Shown here piece by piece: positions 1-11,320 of a DNA stretch of 64,000 nt. A program made the translations under genes and the position numbers. Numbering within the stretch: position 1 is the first letter of the stretch; each line of letters opens with the position of its first letter. The notes under the pieces are model-generated. The model saw only the letters and a list, made by a program, of their open reading frames with translations, was not told the origin of the DNA and ran no database searches. Origin of the DNA: Molossus alvarezi (taxonomy: Eukaryota; Chordata; Mammalia; Chiroptera; Molossidae); contig CM073898.1 of assembly GCA_037176705.1 (NCBI GenBank), forward strand, positions 22,552,488 to 22,616,487, read 5' to 3'.

Positions 1-797
1 AGAGAGATGCAAATGAAAACAACAGTGAGGTATCATCTCACACCTGTCAGAATGAGCACCATCAACAAATCATCAAACAACAAGTGTTGGCGAGGGTGTG
101 GAGAAAAGGGGACTCTAATACACTGCTGGTGGGAGTGCAGACTGGTGCAGCCACTATGGAAAACAATACGGTGTTACCTCAAAATATTAAAAATTGAACT
201 TCCATTTGATCCAGTGATCCCACTTCTAGGAATATACCCGAAAGAAGCCTGAGACACCAGTCAGAAAGAATATATGTACCCCCATGTTCATAGCAGCACT
301 ATTTACAATAGCTAAGATCTGGAAACAGCCCAAGTGTCCACCAGTAGACGAAGGGATATAAAAGTAGTGGTACATATACAAAATGGAGTACTATGCAGCT
401 GTAAGAAAGATCTTTCATCCGTTGAGACTACATGGAGGGACCTGGAAAGTATCATCCTAAGCGAAACAAGCCAAACAGAGAAATACAAGTATCATATGAT
501 CTAACTTATAAGTGGAATATAATGAAAATTACAGTCTTAAATAATGGGATAGTCCCAGAGGTATGTAAGTGGGGTACAGACTGACAATCCCCAGAAGAGG
601 GGGTGGTGGGGGAAAGATAAACCACAGAACTTATATGCATGTGTGCATGAACAATGGACATGGACAACAAAACTTGGGACAGGGCGGGGAGGTGGGGAGG
701 GGAGAATCAGTGGGGGGAAAAGGAAAAACATCTGTAACAAAAATAAATTAATTAAAGAAAGAAAGAAAATTTAAAAAAAAGAAAAAGAAAACGAAGT
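1..797 (+). mobile_element. LINE-1 3' end (ORF2 tail plus 3' UTR)
   Basis: This is the 3' part of a non-LTR retrotransposon that enters from the left window edge. It opens inside the ORF2 carboxy terminus (about 1-520). A G-rich 3' UTR follows (about 520-735), and it ends in AATAAATTAATTAAAG and an A/G-rich tail to about 797. The same 3' UTR recurs in the copies near 42.2 and 53.5 kb, so this belongs to the young LINE-1 lineage that dominates the right half of the window. The true 5' end and target-site duplication lie partly outside the window, and I found no convincing downstream duplicate. Confidence 0.92.
7..252 (+). pseudogene. LINE-1 ORF2 carboxy-terminal fragment
   Basis: The fragment encodes the extreme carboxy end of ORF2p, including the cysteine/histidine motif C-x3-C-x7-H-x4-C (residues C-W-R-G-C onward) followed by W-W-E-C. 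ORF2p provides endonuclease and reverse transcriptase for retrotransposition; only the tail remains here. Compared with the other copies in the window there is one extra base near 240 (GAAAGAAG against CTAAGAAG). This shifts the frame into a TGA at 250-252, although homology continues in another frame to about 520. It is non-functional. Confidence 0.85.
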
Positions 798-1384
798 GCA
801 TGAGCAGGATTCTGTGTGTCTTGTTCAAAAAGTATGGTCACCACCCTCAGAAGTGCCTGGCTTCTGGCAGTGGTGCTGCAGAGACTACTTGACTGAGTTT
901 CTGAAGAGCGAGGAGTGTTGGGCAAGTATTGGGCATCTGGAGATTCCAGAGAAATATTTTGAGGGTTGGGGTTCTAGCATACAGGAGGACTATTACTGGG
1001 TAAATGGAAACGGCCTCTGTCCCACCCTACAGCCTGGTCTCCATATATGCAGGTGTGTGGTTCTCTGAGGTGCTGCTCAGGAACGGTTCCCATGGGGTGA
1101 CAGTCTCATAGGGATGAAGGCGAAAGTGGTGGCCTCATTCCAGGGTGCAGCTTGGATGGTCATTTCTTCATGATCGATTCAACAGATGATTAGCATGTGT
1201 TGTGTGGCAGGCACTGTGCTTGCACAGTTTTTCTCTAGCTCTGCCCTCAACCCTACAGATTTTTTTCCTGTGGAGCCGGCGTGTTGCTAATGTGTTGTCG
1301 GGTCGTGTTCTCCTCTACAGTGATGTTTGTGTGGATATTGACTAGGCCCCTTACTAGAGGCAGCACTTGGTGGAAAAGCCCAAG
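798..1384. other. Single-copy stretch, no gene recognised
   Basis: No exon-like or known repeat is firmly recognisable. A short piece near 1185-1225 (GGCAGGCACTGTGCTT) resembles a MIR core, and the clear MIR follows at 1385. An open frame at 796-1068 has no family resemblance I can name and is treated as chance. Confidence 0.5.
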
Positions 1385-1610
1385 GGCTCTAATGCCAGCC
1401 TGTCTGGGCTCAGATACAAATTCTCTCATTTTTTCTGTGCATGAGTTTTTTTTAACTACTGTGCTCTTTCGCTCACTTATAAAGAATGGGTGAAAATAAT
1501 AACCTAATCATAGCGTAGTCATGAGTATTAAATAAATTAATATATGTAAAACAGTTGGAATGCTGCCTGGGAATTAATTAGCTATTTGGAAGCATTTTGG
1601 TGTTATTATT
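1385..1610 (+). repeat. MIR SINE remnant
   Basis: This is an ancient mammalian-wide tRNA-derived SINE. Recognisable landmarks occur in order: a GGCTCAGATACAAATTCT block, then AATGGGTGAAAATAATAACC, then TGAGTATTAAATAAATTAAT, then ACAGTTGGAATGCTGCCTGG. These match the internal core and 3' half of MIR at roughly the divergence expected of such elements. It is fossil sequence with no activity. Confidence 0.7.
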
Positions 1611-2196
1611 ACTTGGAATGAGTTTCTGATCATTTTCTGATTTCTCTATTGCCTCAGCCTCATTCCTAAACACTTAGAGGATCAAAGTGTGTGTTGTTTT
1701 TCCTACGCAGCATCATATCTGGTTTCTTCTATTAAACTTTTTCATTGATCCAGCACATTGGTATGAAGAGAGGCAAAGAAAATTCTGGAAATAGATAAAG
1801 ACACCAAGAACAATGTTCCCCTACTTCACTATTAGAGCCAGCCCTGGCCTATTATTTTTTCTTTCTTCCAAAAAAAGAGTTCACCAGAAATTCTCACCCA
1901 GATACTATGATTATTTTGTTTCCTTTAAGCAAAAGGAACTTTGAGGCAAAGATAACGTGGAATGACTCAACTAGTATTAAATCACAATATAAAGCTTCAT
2001 TTTCATTTATCAAATTGAAAAGATTCAGGTCAGCAAAACATCATCACTAGGATCTACAGCCAGCAGGCTCTTAGGTCATTCATACTGTCCACTTCCATCT
2101 GTGGCAGAGGGCCACATCTGTAGTAATAAACATAAAATTGAATTTATTTTTTAAAAGTACAGTGCCTGAAGTATGTGCTATGGACTGGAGATATAG

Positions 2197-2198
<2 letters not shown>
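1611..2198. other. AT-rich single-copy stretch
   Basis: I see no gene, RNA or repeat that I can name between the MIR and the dinucleotide tract. Confidence 0.5.
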
Positions 2199-2251
<53 letters not shown>

Positions 2252-2262
2252 TATAATGTTTG
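2199..2262. repeat. (TA)n microsatellite
   Basis: About 30 TA units run nearly uninterrupted, breaking up into ATAATATATATATAATG at the right end. It can form cruciform or slipped structures and is probably length-polymorphic. Confidence 0.97.
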
Positions 2263-2335
2263 TCCATATATGTTTGAGACTGTGTCTGTGCCTAAGTTAG
2301 AGCATTCATTCTCATGCAGGCAAGTAGTTAGTGAG

Positions 2336-2352
2336 AAATATGGGCATATGTA

Positions 2353-2405
<53 letters not shown>

Positions 2406-2410
2406 ATAAG
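2336..2410. repeat. (TATGTG)n microsatellite
   Basis: About ten tandem copies of TATGTG (alternating purine-pyrimidine) lie 75 bases downstream of the TA tract. Translation in one frame gives a Tyr-Val repeat, which explains a spurious open frame here. Confidence 0.97.
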
Positions 2411-2613
2411 ATTGCTATCGTTGTCTTCTTTTCAGACCAGAATAAACAACAGAAGAAAGTAGAAGGGGCTCAGAATTTAGGTATGGAAATGGGTGATCCA
2501 TTTGAGAATATTTAACTAACTACTCTTGATTATTCATTTTAATTTTAATATAAAGTTAATATCCTCTATAAATTTTCAAATCAGCGTTTCTTGTGTAGAA
2601 GTAACTTCTGGCT

Positions 2614-2793
2614 TTTTTTAAAAGGGAGAGAGAGAAACATCAATGTGAGAGAGAAACATTGATTGGCTGCCTCCTGCATGCCTTCTACTAAGGATCAAGC
2701 CAACAACCCGGGCGTGTGTCCTGACTGGGAATTGCACCAGGACCTCTGGGTCAATTGGACGACACTCAATCCAATGAGTCACACAAGCTGTGC
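2614..2793 (-). mobile_element. VES-type SINE, minus strand
   Basis: Read on the minus strand this is a diverged tRNA-derived bat SINE with head, B-box region, CAATCAATGTTTCTC block and a short A tail. It is flanked by a 14-base target-site duplication with one mismatch (AGTAACTTCTGGCT at 2600-2613, AGTAACTTCTAGCT at 2794-2807). This confirms insertion through the LINE-1 machinery. The divergence suggests one of the older SINE copies in the window. Confidence 0.85.
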
Positions 2794-2807
2794 AGTAACT
2801 TCTAGCT

Positions 2808-4339
2808 ATACAATTATTTTAAACATCAGGTTAGACTTTATTTTATTTAATATGGCACCCAATGATTGTTTACTAAAATTTTAATACACATTTTATGTTA
2901 AAAAATGTGAATATGTGTGTATTTGGCCCTATTGACCTTGTGCTTGAATTATAAGTGTAGAATTACAGGTTACAGATATATGGTAGGTACTCATCTTTTA
3001 TTGCTGTTCAGATATTTGCGCCTACTTAGCAGTAACTTACAACTGGAAAGCTTTGACTGTAACATGAATAACAACAGCAGAATATAGCCTATTTATATTC
3101 CCATCATTTCTTCCAAGGCAGCCTCCCACAGATTTAGAGGATTGTCTACCTTGCTTAGCCCAAGTTATTTCAGTGACATGAAGGTACCCTGGAATTGCAA
3201 TAAAACAACTGGAAAGTCTTTCGAGCGCATTTGAAGTAGACATTTTCACTACATTTTCTGATATAAATCTCCTTTTTCTTCTCATGACGGTGGGAAAGTG
3301 TTCTGAGTACCACTAAAGACTTCAGGGACTCATAAGCACTGTGTAAAGAATGCTTTTTTCCTCTGTTCCAGAATGCTGCAGAATATTTCAGCCCGACAAC
3401 AAAGATGAGGGTGTCTATCAAAGGTCTAATGGTAGCTAAGACAAAATCACTACCTATCATTTTTTTTCCTTTGGTGAACTGAATTGCAAAAGGATAAGTA
3501 GTCACCATTTAAATCTTAAAATGAAACACAATCATTTAAATATAAGACACTGCTTAATGATAACAGGGCAGAGGAGAAGAGGTGAAATTCATACGTATAT
3601 TTGCTAACATTTACAATTACATCTTCTAGGGAAACATGAGTACTGCTCACATGACAGTGTTAAAATGAATCAGTAACAGTGAAAGTCGACTAGAACAAGG
3701 CTGATAAGGAGGCTCAGCTGGAGATCAACCCTCAGGAAGTAGTTTAAAATATTGGCCATTTGGTACCATCTGTTGAATTCCATACACTAAAAAGAATGCT
3801 ATTCAGAACTAAATTTTTGTGAGCCAGGAATGAAGGATGTCTGTCACAGGGATCATTTAACAGAACTCATTGAACAGGAGAAAGACCATCAGAGGGACAG
3901 AGGAATCTCTCCTGACCACTCTACACTACATTGATTTGAAATGGACTGAGAAAATATAAGCATTAATTCATTTCTGCACACACATGGTCCTCAAATTTAC
4001 TCAGTAAGTAGAGAGGGCCATCATATTGTCTGTAATAAGAAGGCAAGAGAAAAACAGCAACATGGACAGATCATTTGTTTAGTAACTTAGGCAGGTTTGT
4101 ATGGCAGTTTGTATAATATCATAGCAGCAGTGAGAGAAACCCTATTATTCCAGACTATACTAGACTTAGAGATTCCAGGTTCCTTCCTTCTTTAACTTAC
4201 CAATAACCCATTCATGCAATGAAAGAGCCAATGATTAGAAAGCAAAGACAGCAAACAAAATATAGGAATCAAATTAGTCTTTTAGAACTGTCTAGTTTTC
4301 ATTTGAAGATTTTATATATACATATTTAAATTTACTTTT
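2808..4339. other. Single-copy stretch, no gene recognised
   Basis: About 1.5 kb with no recognisable repeat. The longest open frames (for example 112 codons on the minus strand, 3170-3508) show no domain, no exon-like context and no plausible start, and are taken as chance. Confidence 0.45.
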
Positions 4340-4359
4340 TATTTTGCATTTCAAGAATA

Positions 4360-4551
4360 TGTTTCTTTTCTTTTCTTTTAAATTTATCTTTATTGTTGGA
4401 AGTATTACAGATGTCCCACCTTTTATCTCCCATTGACCCTTTCCTCCCTACACCTCCCCTGCTCCCCCCCACCCCCCCACCCCCCCGCAGCAGGACTTCA
4501 CTGTTGTCTGTATCCATGGGCTACGCATATATGCATACAAGTTCTTTGGTA
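4360..4551 (-). mobile_element. Severely 5'-truncated LINE-1 3' UTR, minus strand
   Basis: On the minus strand this reads as the 3' UTR of the young bat LINE-1 type: the block around CCCATGGATACAGACAACAG, then a G-rich run, then the AAAAGGTGGGACATCTGTAA block and an A tail. The tail appears as T-rich sequence at the left edge. Only about 190 bases were inserted or retained. No clear target duplication was found. Confidence 0.8.
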
Positions 4552-4599
4552 ACTGTCTGCCAATGTTATTTTTCCTTTTGCTTCTTAAAGAAGGGTTCA

Positions 4600-4690
4600 C
4601 ATGAAACTGATAATCAAATACATATATTAAATTCAGTGCCTTGCACAGTGCGTGGCACATATTCAATTCAGTAAGTATGTGGTGACAGAA
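4600..4690 (+). repeat. MIR 3' end remnant
   Basis: The stretch CAGTGCCTTGCACAGTGCGT followed by GGCACATATTCAATTCAGTA matches the characteristic 3' end of MIR (a 'cagtgcctggcacatagtaa'-type motif). Only this portion is recognisable. Confidence 0.5.
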
Positions 4691-7459
4691 GTGAACATTC
4701 CAGACTCAAGCATTTTCCTGATATGAGAATAGAGAAAACTGTAAAGTAACATCATCATTAATTTTTTAGGAGAAATAATGGGAGTATGATGTTTTATCTG
4801 CATATATTTGCCTGAAGTAAGGAGGAGGATACAAATTATATTCATATTACCTTTGATTTTTAAAAGAAACCACGAATTTAAAATTAACTTACTTCTAAGG
4901 ACTTTACTTCTAATAGGCATGACATAATTAGGGCAAGCAAAATTATGTCCTTTGTTAACAGTCAATATTGATTAGCTGATCATTGTCTTCTATTTTTCCA
5001 TCTACTACCAGGTAAATCTCTAAATGAGTAAAATTTCTAAATGATTGTCACAATATTGAGGTTAGGGCTACTCACAAGATACCTTTCTACCCAAAAGCTA
5101 TAACTGTCTGAATCATACATCTACAGCAATGTCTCTGACTCTAACATTGATTATACAACCAACAGAAAATTCTCTCAGTCGTCAGTAAGAGGAGAAAAAT
5201 ACTTTTTATAAAATATTTTCTCTTTGTTTTTATACAAAAGGTGTATTTTAAGCTTATGATTTGATTAGCAATTAACTTTTCAAAGAATGTTGAAAAATGT
5301 ATCAGGACATTATGTTAAGAAAGTTGCTCAATATCACACAGATAGTAAGGGTAAAATTAAATTTTGTGACCCGTCTGTAATTATGCTTGGTCCTTTTTTC
5401 TTCACCAGATTGCCTTCTTACATTTTCTATTGTCCTTGAACAGCTATAGGTTCTTTCCAAATGAACAAATTAACAATAATGAACTGGAATATGAGTAAGA
5501 AACATGTCCTGGTTTCTTGTTTGATGACTGAACTTAATATTGATTTCATCTTTTCCATGTCTTCTTTCTCTCTTCTTAACCTGCAAGCAAGTCAACTTTA
5601 TTTCTACAGGAAATAGAAAAGGCCATGATGCAAATAAAGAGGACAAAATTGCAATACAGGAGACAAATAAGGACAGCACGCTTCTGATCTGCTTTCTAGA
5701 CCGAGAATACATTCACATCCCTTCTTCTCTAGTCCTCTGTTGTCAATTGTCTTCTCTGAGGCAATGTTAATTGCTTTATGGAATAGAAGTTTTTCCTGCA
5801 AATAGAAACTGAATAGGAAATGTGTAACTACCAGGTATTTTATGTTACCACTTCCATTTCAATCCATACTCATCCTGAGATTTGTAGTTGCACATAATAG
5901 GCCATCATCAAATGTATGGTTGACAGTGAATCAAGTCCTCTTCTTCATAGAGGAAATGTTTCTAGAGGACTCAGCACAACACGTGATGTGCGGTTGATCC
6001 AACAAATGCAGAGAAATCTGCCTCCGCTTGAGAGGTCTGTAATGGATTACCATAGAATTTAGCATCCAGACAAAAACACTTTTGAGAATAAAAGAAGAGG
6101 TAATAACTACTTCATGTAATTTTTGTAAACTGAAATTGTCCTGAGCAAACTGGATATGGTCACCTTGGTCACAAAACACAAGAAACCCAAAGAACAACAT
6201 GCCATGTTCAACATGATATTATTATCATGTCAATAATGACTAGCTTCTATACTGTGGAGCATCTCTCCCCTTCAACCCCACCCGTCCCTGCTCTTAGGAG
6301 CTCTACCTGTTGGGTGGGAACCATTATTAGCTTAAAAATCAATATGAATGAAATCAGTGCATTGGTCTAATGATATGATGCATCGATTAGTGGTTGTTTA
6401 TAGAATACATCGAGGCAGTGCACTGGTTTGCAGTTTGAGGCAAGAGTAAGAATGTGGGCATAGCTGATGAGAAATCAGAAATTCAAAATTGATTTAATAT
6501 AAAAAATGGAACAAGTCTGTGAAAAACAAAATTTTATAAATCACTTTTGATCAGAATTCATGTGGGAAGATAGAGGTTGAGACTGCCCCTATATGGAAAA
6601 TAATGCATTAAGAATTACTCAAGGTTCAAAACGAGATAATGCTTTGAAATTAATCTCTAAGGAAAGTCTCAGAGTTTTAGCTCAGGATCACATTTACATT
6701 GATCAGCCTCGGAAGAGAGACATTATAAACAAACAGAAAGCATGTTCAGGGAGACATAAAGACACTGCGGTTATTGAGTGAACATCAGAAGCACAGAAAC
6801 ACAGAGTTGGCAAGGACAGGAAGCTCTTCAAAGAACCGTGATATAATACAGAGCTCCAAATAGGTGAATCAGATCCAAGAGGGATACATGTCTGATGACA
6901 TCTGGTTTTGCCTCCAGAATGACTGTCAGATTTACCAGTTGCATTGCAAAATTTTTACAATAACCCAAGGTTTGTTCCCTTTTTATGTTAGGTGGAGATT
7001 ATTTCTTTTGGTACCTATACCTATTTTACAGCTTCATTTTCCCAAAGGAGAGTGATCTTGTTTCACTGAAGCTGCTGGATTTCTTTTGAGCTTTACAACG
7101 AGACACAACCTAACCTCTGAAAACCAGTAAACAATATCCACACCACTGTCGATAAACAAACACTTCACACAATTCAATCAGGTACCTCTGATGATAAATT
7201 GAACATCTGTGGTTCCCCAAATGATTTGCTTTCAGAGCATAGATCACCAGTCACTAGTTCAATACTATTCAGAGACTCTCACTATTTTAGAGCTGAAAGG
7301 AACTTAGAGTTCAATTTTGGACATGTTTATTGAATACTAGCTATGTTCCTAGGCTTGCAATGGCAACACTGGATAATATATAAAAGCACATGGTCTTCAA
7401 GATAAAATATCACAATATTTGACAGATAACAATCAAGAGTAATGATTAGGGTTTAATTA
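4691..7459. other. Single-copy stretch, no gene recognised
   Basis: About 2.8 kb of mostly unassigned AT-rich DNA. Weak fossil repeat signals are possible at 5325-5400 (a CACACAGATAGTAAGG block as in minus-strand MIR) and 7318-7440 (TTATTGAATACTAGCTATGT, MIR/L2-like). Neither is strong enough to annotate separately. Open frames of 60-90 codons carry no recognisable domain. Confidence 0.45.
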
Positions 7460-7535
7460 TTTAGAGAGAAAGAGAATAACAACAACGTTTACTTATTGAG
7501 TACTTCCTACGTTCCAGGCATAATGCTAAACTTTG
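7460..7535 (+). repeat. MIR core remnant
   Basis: The block TTACTTATTGAGTACTTCCT with CCAGGCATAATGCTAAACTT matches the MIR '...ttattgagcacttactatgtgccaggc...' core. It is a short fossil. Confidence 0.6.
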
Positions 7536-7619
7536 AATGCATTTTTTTTTTCCATTGGCCACTCAGTGTATGCTCCACACACCTCTCTAATAAACATGTT
7601 CATTGGGATGGACGCTAAA

Positions 7620-7657
7620 CGAGAGCAGGGCCTTTGCACGGCCTGCTCTCGTGCTAG
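7620..7657. other. Perfect 10-bp hairpin followed by CTAG
   Basis: The arms CGAGAGCAGG (7620-7629) and CCTGCTCTCG (7642-7651) are exact reverse complements around a 12-base loop. They are followed two bases later by CTAG and then T. A GC-rich hairpin just before CTRR with a T after it is the 3'-terminal signature of Helitron rolling-circle transposons, which are abundant in some bats. The loop region also resembles an L2 'cagggcctttgcac' block, so a chance palindrome in an L2 fossil is an alternative. No matching 5' end was found. Confidence 0.4.
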
Positions 7658-7834
7658 TTTATCACCTACAAGTGTGCCTGTCAAAAACAAGCATTGAACA
7701 TAGACTATAGATCAGGGAATGAATAAATTAGTGAGTAACTGGTGAAAAATAATCCCGCAAGTAGATGCTATTATTATCTATGTATAAATAGTAACATAGT
7801 GATTATGTTCTAAAACAATATTATTAAACTCTTT

Positions 7835-8480
7835 TTATTTCTCTGACTGTCATATTTCACTTAGCATAATGCTGTTAATACTAGAATTAATAACTTCAGT
7901 ATTTTTTCATATCTCAATTAATTTTCAGACGTATTTTCAAGCTGCATTACTGTGCAAAATGATATGGACATATTTTTAGAGTTCTTGCTACCTATTGTTG
8001 GACATTTATGGAAATATTTACACTCTTACCAACAAAGTGCAATGCTACCCCTCTTCGCATTGGCATGTAACAGAAACTGATTTTTGATAACTCGAATGTT
8101 ATTGGTTAAAAATATTAGCGTGGTAGAAAATGTTTTAAACTTTTATTAGAAATGTATATTTGTACCTGAAATTTTAGTTTGTTTTATACTTATTATTATT
8201 ATCCCTTTGCTGCTGTTGTTCCTCTCCTTTGCCTATTTTGTAATTATTAGTTTTTAAGTTTTCTCATATTGATTTGAACAAACTAGTTATTATATTAAAT
8301 GTTTGTTTTATATATGTTGCAATTATTTTCCCAGTTTGTTTGTCTTACCATGTGTTAATGACTCTAGACATACAGGAATCACTAACATTTATTAATATTA
8401 TGCATGAGTCTGGTCTGAAAGTATTTTCCATGATATACATTGTTTCCCATACAGATGATGCATGGATGTTAAGAGATCTT
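7835..8480 (-). mobile_element. Degenerate old LINE-1 fragment, minus strand
   Basis: Scattered minus-strand LINE-1 landmarks occur in order on the plus strand: TTTCACTTAGCATAATGCTG, TATTGTTGGACATTTATGGA, a CACTCTTACCAACAAAGTGC block (like the usual CACTCCCACCAGCAGTG), and later TTTTCCCAGTTTGTTTGTCT. These correspond to 3' UTR and ORF2 carboxy-terminal sequence of old LINE-1. It is heavily mutated with several deletions and the boundaries are approximate. Confidence 0.5.
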
Positions 8481-8974
8481 CCTCACTGTTAACCATGCTG
8501 ATTCCTGTAACCCCGTATTAAGAATTAAGGAAGTATATGACTTGTTCTTTTATAATCTTGAAATCCAAATATAAGGGGTTGAAGAATAGTCCTGAAAACC
8601 CATGATCAGTCTTTCTCATTCCTTCTCCATCCAAACATGAAATATCTTCCAGGAGTCTCATATTTCTAAGGTCTGAAGTATTATTAAAAGCAAACAAACA
8701 AATAATAAAAAAAACAAGCAACAATCAACTTGTATAAAATCAATAAGTTACAACTCTGAGATTATAATCCAAAGTATTTTTCTGTAGAACTGCATTCTTT
8801 GAGTTTACCCCACAGTTGTACACTGGGTAAAGTTTGCTGAGCATCAAATAAAACACACTAGCTCTGTCAAATAATAACCCAGTATCTGCAGTCTCTGTCC
8901 AGTTCCGTGTTGGTGTGGGTTGATGTGACCTGGTAGGTTTCTTCAGTCAACATCCTGTGTTACTGACACTCATT
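8481..8974. other. Single-copy stretch, no gene recognised
   Basis: Nothing recognisable. A 68-codon minus-strand frame here lacks any supporting feature. Confidence 0.45.
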
Positions 8975-9440
8975 TTCTCTGTACCAGTTTCCTCTTGTCC
9001 TTTTACTGGAAATGCTTTCCTATTTCCACTCACAAGCTAATGCCTTTATGTTCTTCTTTCTACAAGGCCTGAATTAAGCTTACTGCTTTCATGAACACTT
9101 TCCTGGTATGTATAGCTTATGACTGGTCCATTATTTGTATGTTTGTTAACACAAAATGTAGTAATCGTGCCTTACTACTGTTATTATTTTTACTATTATC
9201 TCCCTCTCTCTCTCCCTGCTTCCTCCCTACCTTTCTCTCCCTCTCCTTTATTTCTCCTTTATTTTTCCTTTTCCACCTCCTTCTCTCTCTCTTCCTTTTC
9301 CTGTTTCTTACCCTCCTTCTCCTCCTCATTTCATTCTGGAATAATAGCTCTTTAAGGTCACTGACAACATGCACCATGCCGCTGACTCTCATCATAGTCA
9401 CATCTCTGTCTGTGTACATTCAACACTATTCATATAATTG
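8975..9440 (+). repeat. L2-like LINE fossil, split by a CT-rich tract
   Basis: The left part (GGAAATGCTTTCCTATTTCC onward) and the right part (ATTCTGGAATAATAGCTCTT, then TTTAAGGTCACTGACAAC) resemble the two halves of the L2 3' end, which normally reads through a short C-rich spacer. Here the spacer appears to have expanded into the low-complexity tract at 9198-9332. The assignment rests on remembered consensus features and is moderate. Confidence 0.4.
9198..9332. repeat. Polypyrimidine (CT/CTCC) tract
   Basis: About 135 bases are almost entirely C and T on the plus strand, with short CTCTCTCT runs. Both strands give long low-complexity open frames (Leu/Ser/Phe-rich and Arg/Lys/Glu-rich) that are artefacts of the tract. 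Confidence 0.95.
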
Positions 9441-9694
9441 ATAGATGAAAACCTATAGCAGGTACTTCTGGTATACCAATGGGATGCATTTGGAAGTATT
9501 AACGGCTATTTGACCCTGGTTAAAAGTGCCAGCAACAATCAAAGAAGGGCCTTTGGCAAGGATTTTAGCTTTATATAAGTGTGCATAGAAAGGGTCAGGC
9601 GCCAAAAATTTTTTATATAAAATGTTACAAAAGTAATTTAATTGGATATTAAACTCACACCATCATTATAATTTTGTTTTTACTAGAAGTAAAG

Positions 9695-9890
9695 GAAAAT
9701 TGGTATTTATTGAATATCTACAGTGTACAAGGATAACCTTGTGTTATGTGAGTTTTCTTTGCATTATCTCCATTGATCTTCAAAACTACCTTTCTAGGAG
9801 AATAAAACCTACATTTTATATTTGCAGATATGGTTCTGACACATATGTAATTCTGGTAACTGTTGTTTTTTTATTACCAACTCAGGGTGT
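9695..9890 (+). repeat. MIR SINE remnant
   Basis: TATTTATTGAATATCTACAG, then TGCATTATCTCCATTGATCT, CAAAACTACCTTTCTAGGAG and TTTGCAGATATGGTTCTGAC follow the MIR core in the correct order and spacing (start of the core, 'cattatctcattt', 'acaaccctatgaggtag', 'ttacagatgagga'). Confidence 0.65.
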
Positions 9891-10192
9891 TAATGTTCAG
9901 ATATTCTCACTAATTAAGCTATTGATTTTTGTTGTCCACATGTTTTTATTCCAATGGCTAAGGCTGCCATAGTCCTCCATTCTGCAGAGTGTGTGTATAA
10001 GACTGCATATTTACTGTGCAATAATATAAATAATGAATTGGTGTCTCAACCATGGACTCTACCCGTGGGCTGACTCTACCCATAATAGAGAGGACTAATG
10101 TAATGGTTCTGTTTTATCTACTTTAGAAATATATGAATGCTAAGCATATAAAATAAATAAAAATGATTTAGCTATTCTTACAGTGTTTAGAC

Positions 10193-10372
10193 CAGGGTTT
10201 GGCAAAGCTACTGCCCACGGGTCAAGCCACATGAAATAATGTTCTATAGCTATATATGAGAGAATGATTTTTACATTTTTAAAAAATTATGATTTCTTTT
10301 TAATGAATGTCACAAAGACTATATATGGCTCCCAAAGTCTAAAACACAATGTGCCCTTTATAGAGAAAACAA
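10193..10372. mobile_element. hAT-type DNA transposon fragment
   Basis: The start GGGTTTGGCAAAGCTACTGC with CCCACGGGTCAAGCCACATG, and the end GACTATATATGGCTCCCAAA with CCCTTTATAGAGAAAA, match the two ends of a familiar non-autonomous mammalian hAT element ('...ggcaaactacggcccacgggccaaa...' to '...tggcccgcaaagcctaaaa...ccctttacagaaaaag'). The middle is shorter than usual. I do not assign a subfamily. It is ancient and inactive. Confidence 0.6.
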
Positions 10373-10654
10373 CAACAACAAACAAAAACTCCTGATAATC
10401 TCTCGTTTAGACACATATAAAGTAAAATAGAAAAATAAAATAAACTACATATGAATTATTTTAATTCTGTTGAGAATCAGCAACAATGGTTTAAATTGAA
10501 AGATTGCTTTTATTTTCTACATCATTAAATCACAGTTACATAGACTTTCTAGAGACTCTGGGTCTGATACAAAAGACACTACCATATAACAGAGTAAATT
10601 CTTAGTTTGCTCTTAAAAATATGAAAAAGGTAAAAGGATTAAACAACATAAAAA

Positions 10655-10875
10655 AAACATAGAAACAGACAACAGTATGGTGATTATCAGAGGGAAAGGT
10701 GGGGGGAGGTAGAAGTGGGTATAGAGGAGATAAATGTTGATGAAAAGAGACTTGACTTGGGGTGGTGAACACACAATACAATATACAGATGATGCATTAT
10801 AGAATAATACACCTGAAACCTATGTAATTTTATTAACCAATGTAACTCCAATATATTCAATAAAAAAGAAAAAAA
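10655..10875 (+). mobile_element. LINE-1 3' UTR fragment
   Basis: The sequence runs through GAAACAGACAACAGTATGGT, a G-rich stretch, GACTTGACTTGGGGTGGTGA, ACACACAATACAATATACAG and TACACCTGAAACCTATGTAA, ending AATATATTCAATAAAAAAG. This is the 3' end of a Laurasiatheria-type LINE-1. It is a different and older 3' UTR from the copies at the right of the window. The insertion is severely 5' truncated. Confidence 0.8.
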
Positions 10876-11320
10876 TATTAATCTCTAAGTATTCAGGATA
10901 TTAAGTGCAGATAATTAAACTCTATATTAAAACATAGTATTATATCAAAAAGGTTATCTATTCTGTATAAATAAAAGACAGGAGTATTAGTTGCAGAGAG
11001 ACCAAAGTACACAAAGGCCTTTAATTGAATAAATTGAGAAATTAGGGAGGTGATCTAGTTAGTCTTAATGACATAGGTATAGTGCATTAACTTTTACACA
11101 ACTTAAAAGATACCCAGTAGAACAAAATTTTTCTTAAAAAATGAAAAAGGAAATACTGCATGAGAAAAGGTAGCCAGAAAATATGGGATGCATTTAAGAG
11201 AGCAAGAACTAAATTATTAGAGGAGAACTATTTTAATAACCAAAATAGATAAATCTAGAACACTTTAACTAAGAAAGAAATATTTTAGGTTTGATTGTAG
11301 TGACAAAGATAAGATTAAAA
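10876..11320. other. AT-rich single-copy stretch
   Basis: Nothing recognisable other than short A-rich runs. Confidence 0.45.

Noticed and set aside
2270..2515. 81-codon frame with a Tyr-Val repeat
   Set aside because: Produced by the TATGTG microsatellite.
5931..6200. 89-codon minus-strand frame
   Set aside because: No domain, start context or neighbouring exon signal.
9091..9441. 116-codon Leu/Ser-rich frame and its 100-codon antisense Arg/Lys-rich partner
   Set aside because: Both are translations of the CT-rich low-complexity tract.
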